Assembly: GCA_964472785.1 (NCBI GenBank)
Contig: CAYYMH010000001.1
Span: 222,930-286,929 of the forward strand
Direction: 5' to 3'
Length of the DNA stretch: 64,000 bases
DNA from: CAYYMH01 sp964472785
GTDB lineage: Bacteria > Zhuqueibacterota > Zhuqueibacteria > Thermofontimicrobiales > Thermofontimicrobiaceae
The position numbers and the translations under genes are program-made. Below, in pieces: positions 8,458 through 16,963 of this stretch (within the stretch, counting starts at the first letter, position 1; each line of letters opens with the position of its first letter). The notes beneath the pieces were generated by a model, which had not been told where the DNA came from, made no database searches, and saw only the letters and a program-made list of their open reading frames with translations.

Positions 8458-9429
8458 ATGAAAAAAATTCGCTGGGGAATCATCGGCTGTGGAGATGTCA
8501 CGGAAAGGAAAAGCGGACCCGCTTTTCAATTAGCTCGCAAATCCGAATTGATCGCTGTCATGCGTCGTAACGGTGAATTGGCAAAAGATTATGCGGAGCG
8601 GCATCGAGTTCCCAAATGGTGCGATAAAGCTGAATCCCTGATATACGATCCGGATGTTGACGCCGTGTATATTGCAACACCGCCTTCCTCACACAGGGAA
8701 TACACAATTTCAGTAGCTCGAGCGGGGAAACCGGTTTATGTCGAGAAACCAATGGCAATGAATTACGCGGAATGCCAGGAGATGATCGCTGCTTGTGAAC
8801 AGGAAAAAGTTCCCTTGTTTATGGCATATTACCGGCGCGCGCTGCCTCGTTTTCTAAAGATCAAATCGTTGATCGATGATGGCATGATCGGTGACGTTCG
8901 CACTGTCAGCATCCGTTTTTATGAGCAGCCGAGAATAGAAGATCGACAAGGAAATCACAATTGGCGGGTGAACCCGAAAATTGCAGGCTGCGGTTATTTC
9001 TGTGATTTGGCGTCGCACATGATAGATTTTTTACAATATGCTCTGGGTGATATAAAAACTGCAAATGGGTTATCAGCAAATCAAGGCAGACTTTATCCGG
9101 CAGAGGATACTGTCGGCGGGATTTTTATGTTCGATAATGGAATTATGGGAAACGGCGTGTGGTGCTTCAACTCATCAGAAAATCTGGATTATACAGAGAT
9201 CGTCGGAACAAAGGGCAAAATCGTGTATTCGACGTTTGATGAAAGTCCAATTAAATTAATTATCGGTGAAAAAATAACTGAGTTTGAAATTTCTAATCCG
9301 AAGCACATTCAGCAGCCTTTGATTCAACTGATTGTTGATGAGCTATTAGGTTACGGCAAGTGCCCGAGTACCGGAAAAACAGGAAGTAAGACCAATTGGG
9401 TCATGGATAAGATATTGGGACGGCTGTGA
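8458..9429 (+). CDS. Gfo/Idh/MocA family oxidoreductase
   Basis: A 323-residue NAD(P)-dependent sugar-type dehydrogenase. The N-terminal Rossmann fold begins WGIIGCGDVTERKSGPAF, and the family EKP motif appears as YVEKPMAMNY at about 95-104. The C-terminal alpha/beta dimerisation domain includes the segment CDLASHMIDFLQYALG. It follows the GH97 gene by 17 bases, which suggests joint use of a sugar released by that enzyme. Members act on many inositols, sugars and pseudo-glycosides, so the substrate is not predictable. Confidence 0.9.
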   Translation: MKKIRWGIIGCGDVTERKSGPAFQLARKSELIAVMRRNGELAKDYAERHRVPKWCDKAESLIYDPDVDAVYIATPPSSHREYTISVARAGKPVYVEKPMAMNYAECQEMIAACEQEKVPLFMAYYRRALPRFLKIKSLIDDGMIGDVRTVSIRFYEQPRIEDRQGNHNWRVNPKIAGCGYFCDLASHMIDFLQYALGDIKTANGLSANQGRLYPAEDTVGGIFMFDNGIMGNGVWCFNSSENLDYTEIVGTKGKIVYSTFDESPIKLIIGEKITEFEISNPKHIQQPLIQLIVDELLGYGKCPSTGKTGSKTNWVMDKILGRL

Positions 9430-9686
9430 TTATTAAAAATGTACAGTATTAATCCATTCGGCAAAATTTAATCTATCCGAAATGAGTTAAAATCCGATGT
9501 AACTTTTATTAAAAGAAGTCGTTAAAATGGTCTTATCCATTTCGCGTGGTTAATTTTAACAAAATTATATGAATTCACAAGTTTTATTTTGTTTATGTGT
9601 TTAAATAAAGAAGAACTGTCGCGTGATAATAATTTATAAGTTGGTAGCATTAAATTTGGGAAATTGAGAATAAAGGAATTACGCTC

Positions 9687-10595
9687 ATGAAAATTGTCAT
9701 TAATGATTTAAGTAAGCAGTATAAAAGTGGAAATCTGGCTCTAAAAGATGTCAACCTTGAAATCGAGAGCGGCATGTTCGGTCTTTTGGGACCCAATGGC
9801 GCAGGCAAAACAACACTGATGCGCATACTGGTCACATTAATGAAACCGACTACCGGCAGTGTCAGGGTGGATCATTTTGATTTGCAAAAAGACCGCCGGG
9901 CGATCCGGGCAATGATGGGATACCTGCCCCAGGATTTTAAATTTTTCGCTAAACTCAAAACCTGGGAATTTTTAGACTATGTTGCCCGATTAGGGGGAAT
10001 TCATAACAGTTCGGAACGAAAAAAACAGGTTGATCAGATGCTGGAACAGGTTGGTCTTTATGAAGCCAGAGATCGTTTCGCGAACAAGTTGTCCGGCGGA
10101 ATGAAACGGCGGCTGGGTATTGCTCAAGCATTAATTGGAGAGCCAAAAATCGTGATCATCGATGAGCCGACCACCGGACTTGATCCGGAAGAGCGCATCC
10201 GGTTTCGAAACTTGCTCTCAGAAATGAGCCAGAAAGACATTATCATCATTTTGTCAACTCATATTGTCGGCGATATTTCCAGTACGTGTAATAATATGGC
10301 ATTATTAAATAACGGAGAAGTGGTGTTCAATCAGGCGCCCGAGAAACTGATCGAAAAATCGAAAGGGCATGTCTGGCAGATTGAAGCAATCGACAGCGAA
10401 CTGGAACAAATAAAAGAAAAGTATCCGGTCATTTCAACGGTGCCCTCGGAAAAAGGCTGGGAAGTTCAGGTCGTCGCTGAAAAATTGGAAGAATTCCCCG
10501 GCAAACAGATTGACCCCAATCTGGAACACGCCTATGTTTATTTTGTCGAATACGAAATCGGTGAATCGTTGTCGTTGAACGGGCAGTTAAATTAA
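9687..10595 (+). CDS. ABC exporter ATP-binding protein
   Basis: A 302-residue ABC ATPase of the exporter (ABC-2) class. Walker A is GPNGAGKTT near residue 36, the signature is LSGGMKRRLGIAQAL, Walker B is IVIIDEPTTGLDP and the H-loop is LSTH. It heads a seven-gene plus-strand efflux locus and lies 57 bases before its likely membrane partner. Its wording (SGMFGLLGPNGAGKTTLMRI, ERIRFRNLL, STHI..DIS) is strikingly similar to the ATPase domain at the end of the giant RND protein at 20.4-25.1 kb, so the two are paralogues. AAAGGA precedes the ATG at normal spacing. Confidence 0.95.
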   Translation: MKIVINDLSKQYKSGNLALKDVNLEIESGMFGLLGPNGAGKTTLMRILVTLMKPTTGSVRVDHFDLQKDRRAIRAMMGYLPQDFKFFAKLKTWEFLDYVARLGGIHNSSERKKQVDQMLEQVGLYEARDRFANKLSGGMKRRLGIAQALIGEPKIVIIDEPTTGLDPEERIRFRNLLSEMSQKDIIIILSTHIVGDISSTCNNMALLNNGEVVFNQAPEKLIEKSKGHVWQIEAIDSELEQIKEKYPVISTVPSEKGWEVQVVAEKLEEFPGKQIDPNLEHAYVYFVEYEIGESLSLNGQLN

Positions 10596-10652
10596 TAAAA
10601 AATAAATCGTTTGTTTAGAAATTAAAGTTGAATTAGTGAAAGGTAATGCGCT

Positions 10653-13600
10653 ATGTTATCTTTAAAAAATATATTAACTGTATCGAAATACGAAATGAAA
10701 ACCTTGTGGCGAAGCTGGTTTTTTCGGATTTTTTCGATTTTGGCAATCGCTATCATTATTTTACTTTCAATCGGACTTCACACCAATGTTGGTCGCACCC
10801 CGTGGTTTTTTAAGGGCATGACCTCATCCATTCCTTATATGAATATTTTGCTGCTCAATATAGCTCAGGCAATCATCGGTGTGTTTTTAGCATCTGAATT
10901 TTTAAAGCGGGATAAAAAACTGGACACAACCGAAGTGATTTATATGCGCTCCATGACCAACGGAGATTACGTGATCGGTAAAACACTGGGAATTTTGTTA
11001 GTATTTTTGGGTTTAAATATTGTTGCGCTTTTGGTTTCGGTCGTATTTAATGTGTTTTTCAGTTCAGTTGGATTTAATATTATTCCTTATTTGCTTTATC
11101 CGTTGGTTATTAGTATGCCTACGTTAATGTTTATCTTTGGACTGTCATTTTTGTTTATGGTGGTTATTCGAAATCAGGCAGTGACATTTATTCTGCTGTT
11201 GGGTTACATTGCAGTGACCCTGTTTTTCTTGAGCAGCAAATTGCATTACATTTTTGATTACATGGCATTTAATGTGCCATTGATGTATTCTGATTTTGTC
11301 GGCTTCGGAAATCTGGACATGATTCTGCTACATCGCGGGATTTATTTCCTGCTGGGAGTCGGATTTATTTTCGCGACTATTTTCCTGATTAAAAGATTGC
11401 CACAATCAACAATGATGACAAAATTTTCCATGGTATTTTCGGCGATTTGTGTAATTGCAGCAATTTTTCTCGGAACGAGATATCTTTCTCATTTTTCGAG
11501 CGGACGAGAATTACGAAACGAAATGAAACAATTAAATGAGAAATTTGCATACCATCAAAAAGTCACGCCGCTGGAATGGAACATTCTTTTAAATCATCAA
11601 AAAGAAAAAATTAATATTGAAGCAAGATTGGCTTTTCAAAACAGTAGCGAGTCAGCAATTGATAAGTACATTTTTAGCTTAAATCCGGGATTGGCAGTTA
11701 AAAATGTAACATCCAACGGAGAAAAAATTGGTTTTGGACGCAAACATCACATCATCACTGTCAAACCATCCGCACCACTGCAGTCTGGATCAATAGATTC
11801 CCTAACCATTGAATATGGCGGAAACATCAATGAACAGGCTCTTTATTTGGATATTGATGATGAAGATCGCGAACAACTCTATCGACTCTGGATATATAAT
11901 ATTGCCAAAAGGTTCGCATTTGTACAGCCGGATTTTGTGTTATTGACGCCAGAGGTAAACTGGTATCCTGTGGCAGGCGTGCCCTACGGATCGGTTTTCC
12001 CACCAAAAACAGGCAAGGATTTTTTCAATTTCAAATTGACGGTAAACACCAGAAAAAATCTCGAGGTGATTTCGCAGGGAGAAAAAGAAAAGATTGGTGA
12101 AGGACAATTTACATTTTCACCGGAAAATCCATTACCTCAATATTCGCTAATCATTGGTAATTTTCAAGAGCGAAAGATCGTTGTTGATAGCGTGGAATAC
12201 AGCCTGTATAATTTGGAGGGGCATGATTACTACGAACCCTATTTTACCGACATCGGCGATACGTTAGCTCCGTTGATTCGGGAGTTGAAGCAGGATTATG
12301 AAAATAAGCTGAAGTTAACTTATCCGTTTAACCAGTTTTCGATTGTTGAAGTGCCAATCCAGTTTTTCTATTATCAAAGACTATGGACAGTCAGCGTTGA
12401 AACCGTGCAGCCTGAAATGGTTTTTGCTTCGGAAAAAGGATTGCTCATGAATGGCGCCGATTTTGAACAGATGAGTCATTGGCAGGAAAGAAGGGCAGAT
12501 CGCAGCAATCAAACCATCACTCCGGAGGAAAGCCAAAGCCAGATATTTAGTCAGTTCGTCAGGATGTCCCTGCTGAATGCTTCGTTCAGGAGATTCATGC
12601 CCGATGAAATTATGAGCATTGAACCGAATTATCATATTTTTCCGAATTATTATACATTTACAAATCATTTTAATTCAAAAGACTGGCCTATTTTCAACGT
12701 ATCGTTAGAATCATATTTGAATAGCAGAACAGAAGAACCAGCTTCTCCCTTCTCCCGGTTTTTCAGGGGCTTATCAGATGAAGAGAAAGCAAACATCGCC
12801 CTCATGGAGGAAAGCTTATCCGAAATATTAAACGCACCAGCGGAGGAGGAGAATTTAAGTGAAATTTTGAAACAGAAGGGCTCCTATCTCTTTCAACTGA
12901 TTCAAAGCAAGGTCGCTGAAAACAGGTTTGATAAATTCGTTGTCGATATTTTAAACTCCAATCGATTTCAGGATGTGAAAGTTCAAAGATTTATTGATGA
13001 GTTGTATCAGATCACGGAATTTGATCTTGAACCCCACTTTGATACTTGGTATAACAGTAGTTACCTTCCCGGATTTTTAGTATCGGACATCAAAGCGTAC
13101 AAGGTTTTGGACGAGGACCGTACCCGGTTTCAAGTCAGGTTTAAAATTCAAAATCAGTCGGAAGTGGAAGGATTGGCTTCTGTAACCTACCGAATGGGAG
13201 GCAGGAGAAGATTCTTTGGCGGCGGAAGTGGAGAAGACCCGCCTGAACAGGTCGTGAGCCTTTTAGCCGGACAAACCAAAGAAATCGGGATGGTGCTGGA
13301 TGATAATCCGAGGGTGCTGATTATTAATACACTCATTTCCAAAAATTTACCCAATGTTATCCAGCAGCGGTTTGAAGAATTGGAGCTCAATGAAAAAGCC
13401 ACACCTTTTGCGGGTGAGCGCGTTTTAGATGAATCAATTACGCTTGTACAACAGGGTGAAATCATTGTGGATAATGAAGATTCCGGATTCAAAGTACTGT
13501 ATCAACCCCAAAAGAACGCTTTGAAGAAATTGCTGCAGGGAGACGGAGATGAAGACGAAGAAAAATACATCGGTTTTAATTTCTGGCGTCCGCCTTCGCA

Positions 13601-13988
13601 ATGGAAACTTACAACTGCTGATGAATTTTATGGAAAATTTATTCATTCGGCACATTACATCAAGTCTGGTAAAGGGGAAAAGAAAGTTGCCTGGACAGTA
13701 GAAGTTGAGGACAGCGGCACGTATGATATTTACTATTACAGTTCAGATATTCGAACGCCATGGATGCGGCGCAGAGGTCGTGATCGTCAATATGTGGAGC
13801 AATTCCATTTTATTATTTATCATGATGATGGAACCGAGGAATTGGCGATGAACGTCCGTGACGCTGAAAACGGCTGGAATTTTCTGGGAACATATTATCT
13901 GACTGAAGGCGAAGTTAGAGTCGAAATGACAGATGAATCCAAAGGCAGAGTCGTTTACGCGGATGCAGTAAAATGGGTCAAACATTAA
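10653..13988 (+). CDS. ABC-2 permease fused to a degenerate M1 peptidase and a golvesin-like domain
   Basis: An 1111-residue membrane protein. Residues 1-285 hold about seven hydrophobic helices typical of ABC-2 permeases (first helix around 25-42). Residues about 300-870 resemble the gluzincin-aminopeptidase (M1) part of known ABC permease/M1 fusions, but where HEXXH should stand the sequence reads FEQMSHWQERR, so the zinc site is missing. Residues about 974-1111 resemble the golvesin/Xly carbohydrate-binding-like beta domain, with GWNFLGTYYLTEG and YADAVKWV at the end. The extracytoplasmic part probably binds rather than cleaves. It pairs with the ATPase just upstream. Function in export is inferred from the locus. 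Confidence 0.82.
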   Translation: MLSLKNILTVSKYEMKTLWRSWFFRIFSILAIAIIILLSIGLHTNVGRTPWFFKGMTSSIPYMNILLLNIAQAIIGVFLASEFLKRDKKLDTTEVIYMRSMTNGDYVIGKTLGILLVFLGLNIVALLVSVVFNVFFSSVGFNIIPYLLYPLVISMPTLMFIFGLSFLFMVVIRNQAVTFILLLGYIAVTLFFLSSKLHYIFDYMAFNVPLMYSDFVGFGNLDMILLHRGIYFLLGVGFIFATIFLIKRLPQSTMMTKFSMVFSAICVIAAIFLGTRYLSHFSSGRELRNEMKQLNEKFAYHQKVTPLEWNILLNHQKEKINIEARLAFQNSSESAIDKYIFSLNPGLAVKNVTSNGEKIGFGRKHHIITVKPSAPLQSGSIDSLTIEYGGNINEQALYLDIDDEDREQLYRLWIYNIAKRFAFVQPDFVLLTPEVNWYPVAGVPYGSVFPPKTGKDFFNFKLTVNTRKNLEVISQGEKEKIGEGQFTFSPENPLPQYSLIIGNFQERKIVVDSVEYSLYNLEGHDYYEPYFTDIGDTLAPLIRELKQDYENKLKLTYPFNQFSIVEVPIQFFYYQRLWTVSVETVQPEMVFASEKGLLMNGADFEQMSHWQERRADRSNQTITPEESQSQIFSQFVRMSLLNASFRRFMPDEIMSIEPNYHIFPNYYTFTNHFNSKDWPIFNVSLESYLNSRTEEPASPFSRFFRGLSDEEKANIALMEESLSEILNAPAEEENLSEILKQKGSYLFQLIQSKVAENRFDKFVVDILNSNRFQDVKVQRFIDELYQITEFDLEPHFDTWYNSSYLPGFLVSDIKAYKVLDEDRTRFQVRFKIQNQSEVEGLASVTYRMGGRRRFFGGGSGEDPPEQVVSLLAGQTKEIGMVLDDNPRVLIINTLISKNLPNVIQQRFEELELNEKATPFAGERVLDESITLVQQGEIIVDNEDSGFKVLYQPQKNALKKLLQGDGDEDEEKYIGFNFWRPPSQWKLTTADEFYGKFIHSAHYIKSGKGEKKVAWTVEVEDSGTYDIYYYSSDIRTPWMRRRGRDRQYVEQFHFIIYHDDGTEELAMNVRDAENGWNFLGTYYLTEGEVRVEMTDESKGRVVYADAVKWVKH

Positions 13989-14034
13989 TTTTAGTAATAG
14001 TCCGTGTTTTTTAATTTAATAAAAAGGAATTGCA

Positions 14035-15525
14035 ATGCGCAGTCAGAATAAAATTTTAACCTTTTTAACGGTTTCCATTTTGATTTTAAACTTCAATCTA
14101 ACGGATTGCCGAGCACAGGAACCGTTATCTATAAATAAGTCCTTAAATATTGCCATGGCGAACAGTCCGGATATCAAACGGCTGGAATTGCAGATCGAGC
14201 GAAGCCGGAACTTTTTGAAAGCAAAGAACGCATCTTTAAAAACTCAATTTTCAGTTACTCTCAATCCATTTAATTACGAGCGAACGAGACGCTTTAGCGG
14301 TTTGTATTCAGAGTGGTATTCTAACGAGACTAAATCCTCGTCCGGAGTTTTCACCCTTGCTCAACCGATAAAATGGACTGACGGATCCCTCCGATTGATT
14401 AATGAGCTCAGCTGGCAGGATTCGTACAGTGAGTTTGCGGATAAACAAGATAAATCATACCGCAATTATTTGTACTTAAGTTTCAATCAGCCGATATTTA
14501 CTTACAATCGATCCAATTTGGAACTGAATGAATTGGAGCTCGATTTGGAAAATACAACATTAAATTACGCGATTGAAAAGTTATTACTGGAATATCAGGT
14601 CACCCAGAATTTTTATGCAGTCTATCGCCGGAAATCGGGTTTGAGTGTGGCAATTGATGATTACAATAATCGGGAGCAGAGCTACAAAATTATTAGTAAC
14701 AAAGTTGACGCCGGGTTAGTGGCAAAGGAAGAATTGTATCAAGCGGAACTGGATTTGGTCGAAAGTGAGGGCAATGTTCAGGACCAGGAGACGGCATTGG
14801 AGAATGCGCTCGATTCATTCAAAAAGTTGATTGGTCTTTCCATTTTTGATGATATTACAGTTACGGCTGATGTGAGTCACAATCCGGTTGAAGTTGACCT
14901 GCAAAAGGCATTGGATAGCGCATTAAAATACCGTATGGAGCTTCGACAGCGGGAAATAGACATCGAAAATGCACGCTATGATTTGATGCGGGCGTCGGCG
15001 ACCAACGAGTTCAGAGGTGATATTAATGTCAATTACGGAATAATCGGAACTGACGAAAATCTTCGGGACGTGTTTAGCCAATCAGAACGGAGTCAGGGTT
15101 TTTCGATTGAATTTAATATTCCATTTATCGATTGGGGGTACAGAAAATACACGCTTGAAGCAAATAAGGCCATGGTTCGTAATCGGGAGCTTTCTCTGGA
15201 AGATCAAAAAAATGAAATTATTATCGAGGTGCGTCAGGCTTATCGTAATTTGAAAAATCTGGTCAACCAGATCGAGATTTCCGAAAAATCTGTACGAAAT
15301 GCACAATTGACTTATGATATTAATTTGGAACGTTATGAAAATGGCGATATAAGCAGTATGGATTTGAATTTATTTCAAAATCAGTTGACAAAGGCAAAGC
15401 TGAATAAGATTAATGCACTGATCGATTATAAATTGGAATTGCTGAATATGAAAGTCCTTTCATTGTACGATTTCGAGAAAGATCAGCGCGTTGTGGTTGA
15501 AGAATTGATCCAGACCAACGATTAA
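14035..15525 (+). CDS. TolC-family outer membrane efflux protein
   Basis: A 496-residue protein with an N-terminal signal peptide (about residues 1-27) and the long alternating coiled-coil and strand pattern of TolC proteins. It has two matching halves: KSLNIAMANSPDIKRLEL opens the first and KALDSALKYRMELRQREI the second. It would form the outer membrane channel for the adaptor and RND pump encoded directly downstream, and perhaps for the ABC system upstream. AAAAAGGA precedes the ATG. The C-terminal hydrophobic anchor seen in some relatives is absent. Confidence 0.92.
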   Translation: MRSQNKILTFLTVSILILNFNLTDCRAQEPLSINKSLNIAMANSPDIKRLELQIERSRNFLKAKNASLKTQFSVTLNPFNYERTRRFSGLYSEWYSNETKSSSGVFTLAQPIKWTDGSLRLINELSWQDSYSEFADKQDKSYRNYLYLSFNQPIFTYNRSNLELNELELDLENTTLNYAIEKLLLEYQVTQNFYAVYRRKSGLSVAIDDYNNREQSYKIISNKVDAGLVAKEELYQAELDLVESEGNVQDQETALENALDSFKKLIGLSIFDDITVTADVSHNPVEVDLQKALDSALKYRMELRQREIDIENARYDLMRASATNEFRGDINVNYGIIGTDENLRDVFSQSERSQGFSIEFNIPFIDWGYRKYTLEANKAMVRNRELSLEDQKNEIIIEVRQAYRNLKNLVNQIEISEKSVRNAQLTYDINLERYENGDISSMDLNLFQNQLTKAKLNKINALIDYKLELLNMKVLSLYDFEKDQRVVVEELIQTND

Positions 15526-15539
15526 AAATTAGAACTATC

Positions 15540-15606
15540 CAGCCCATGAAAAACACAAATTGACACAAGACATTTTTTAGTTTGTTTCGAGTGGTTAGTG
15601 GGCTCT
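15540..15606. repeat. Short hairpin repeat (AGCCCA..AAAACAC family)
   Basis: AGCCCATGAAAAACACAAAT at the left end and GTGGGCT near the right end form an imperfect inverted repeat. The left arm resembles the right arm of the element at 1646-1771. It lies between the TolC and adaptor genes and might attenuate readthrough, though there is no U-tract. Confidence 0.45.
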
Positions 15607-15654
15607 GAATTAATCTTAAATATAGAATAAAAGTTATCAATAAAGAAGGAGTTT

Positions 15655-16713
15655 ATGGTGAAAGAAAAAATTGCAGTGTTATTTTTGCTCATGATATTTA
15701 TTTTAGCTGGCTGTGGCGGACAGCAGACAGATTCGGGAACCGATATTTCCGTGCCGGTTTCAGTGGAAGAGATTAAACTAAAACCGATTGAAGAATTTAT
15801 TACCGCGACCGGGACAGTCAATGCTATCGAAGAAGCAATACTGAAGGCTGAAACTTCCGGATTCTATCATTTATTAACAAATCCAAAAACGAAGAGGTCT
15901 TATGCGCTGGGCGATTTTGTGGAAAAAGACTGCACGATAATTCGGCTTAAAAATCCAGAATTGGTCGCCAGTGCCAGAATCGAGTCAAGGAAACTGTCGC
16001 TGGAAGTTTCGGAACAGGAATATAATAAGCAAAAGTCACTGTACGAAAAAGGAGGTGTTACTTACAGTGAATTGAAGTCAGCCGAAACGGCGTACATGAA
16101 CGCGAAATATGAGTATGATAACGCACGGATTCAGTTGCAGAAATTAGAGATAACAGCACCGTTCTCCGGAATAATTGTCGATCTACCATATTCCACGCCG
16201 GGAGTGAAAATTGAGACTGGCGCACGAATGGTTCAGTTGATGAATTATAAAAAACTCTACATGGATGTCAGCTTGCCCGGTAAGTCAATGAATGAAATCA
16301 AAATTGATCAGCCGGTGCGCGTGATGAACTACACCATGCCGGATGACACGCTTTCCGGGAAAATCACACAGGTTTCACCAGCATTAGACCCGGATACACG
16401 TTCATTCAAATCTACCATTGAGATTAACAATCCGCAATTGCTGCTGAGGCCCGGCATGTTTACCAAAGCAGAGATTGTGGTGGCTCAAAAAGACAGCGCC
16501 ATTGTGATTCCGAAAGACATTATTTTGTCGAAACGGAGAGGCAAAACAGTATTCATCGTTGAAAAAGGAGCAGCAGACGAACGGACAATCTCGACAGGTT
16601 TGGAAAATCCGGAATGCGTTGAAGTGACCGACGGGCTGAAGGAAAATGAGCGATTGGTGATCAAAGGATTCGAGACTTTGCGGAATCGTTCAAAAGTGAA
16701 AATCGTTCGATAA
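15655..16713 (+). CDS. RND efflux periplasmic adaptor (membrane fusion protein), lipoprotein
   Basis: A 352-residue HlyD/MFP-family protein. The lipoprotein signal peptide ends in the lipobox LAGC with the lipidated cysteine near residue 20. The order is a lipoyl-like half (TVNAIEEAILKAETSG), a short alpha-hairpin (about 105-155), the second lipoyl half (ITAPFSGIIVDLPYSTPGVK), a beta-barrel (about 195-270) and a membrane-proximal domain. AAGAAGGAG precedes the ATG. It bridges the TolC protein upstream and the RND permeases downstream, and is the only adaptor for two RND proteins, consistent with a shared complex. Confidence 0.93.
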   Translation: MVKEKIAVLFLLMIFILAGCGGQQTDSGTDISVPVSVEEIKLKPIEEFITATGTVNAIEEAILKAETSGFYHLLTNPKTKRSYALGDFVEKDCTIIRLKNPELVASARIESRKLSLEVSEQEYNKQKSLYEKGGVTYSELKSAETAYMNAKYEYDNARIQLQKLEITAPFSGIIVDLPYSTPGVKIETGARMVQLMNYKKLYMDVSLPGKSMNEIKIDQPVRVMNYTMPDDTLSGKITQVSPALDPDTRSFKSTIEINNPQLLLRPGMFTKAEIVVAQKDSAIVIPKDIILSKRRGKTVFIVEKGAADERTISTGLENPECVEVTDGLKENERLVIKGFETLRNRSKVKIVR

Positions 16714-16735
16714 GTATTAAAAAATTATTGGCGAT

Positions 16736-16867
16736 GTATCAAAAGTTTTTTTAACCACAAGAACACAAAGTGCACGGAGATAAACTCATTATTATTTAAA
16801 TTCGTTTTATTTCCTAATGAATTTCTCATGAACAATGTGGTTCCGCAAGAAAACTAACTTTTGATAC
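16736..16867. repeat. Palindromic repeat with perfect 12-base ends
   Basis: GTATCAAAAGTT (16736-16747) and AACTTTTGATAC (16856-16867) are exact inverted copies. The interior carries AACCACAAGAACACAAAG on the left and a matching GTGGTTCCGCAAG on the right, related to the other CCACAAAG elements. It occupies most of the gap between the adaptor and RND genes, a place where a mobile hairpin would do little harm. Confidence 0.65.
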
Positions 16868-16963
16868 AGCCTTCAAATTTACCTTTTTGAATCAAAGTAA
16901 AAATTGTTGATTTAGAATACAATTTGACATTATCGGGATAAAAAGTTTGCTTAAAGGATAAAC

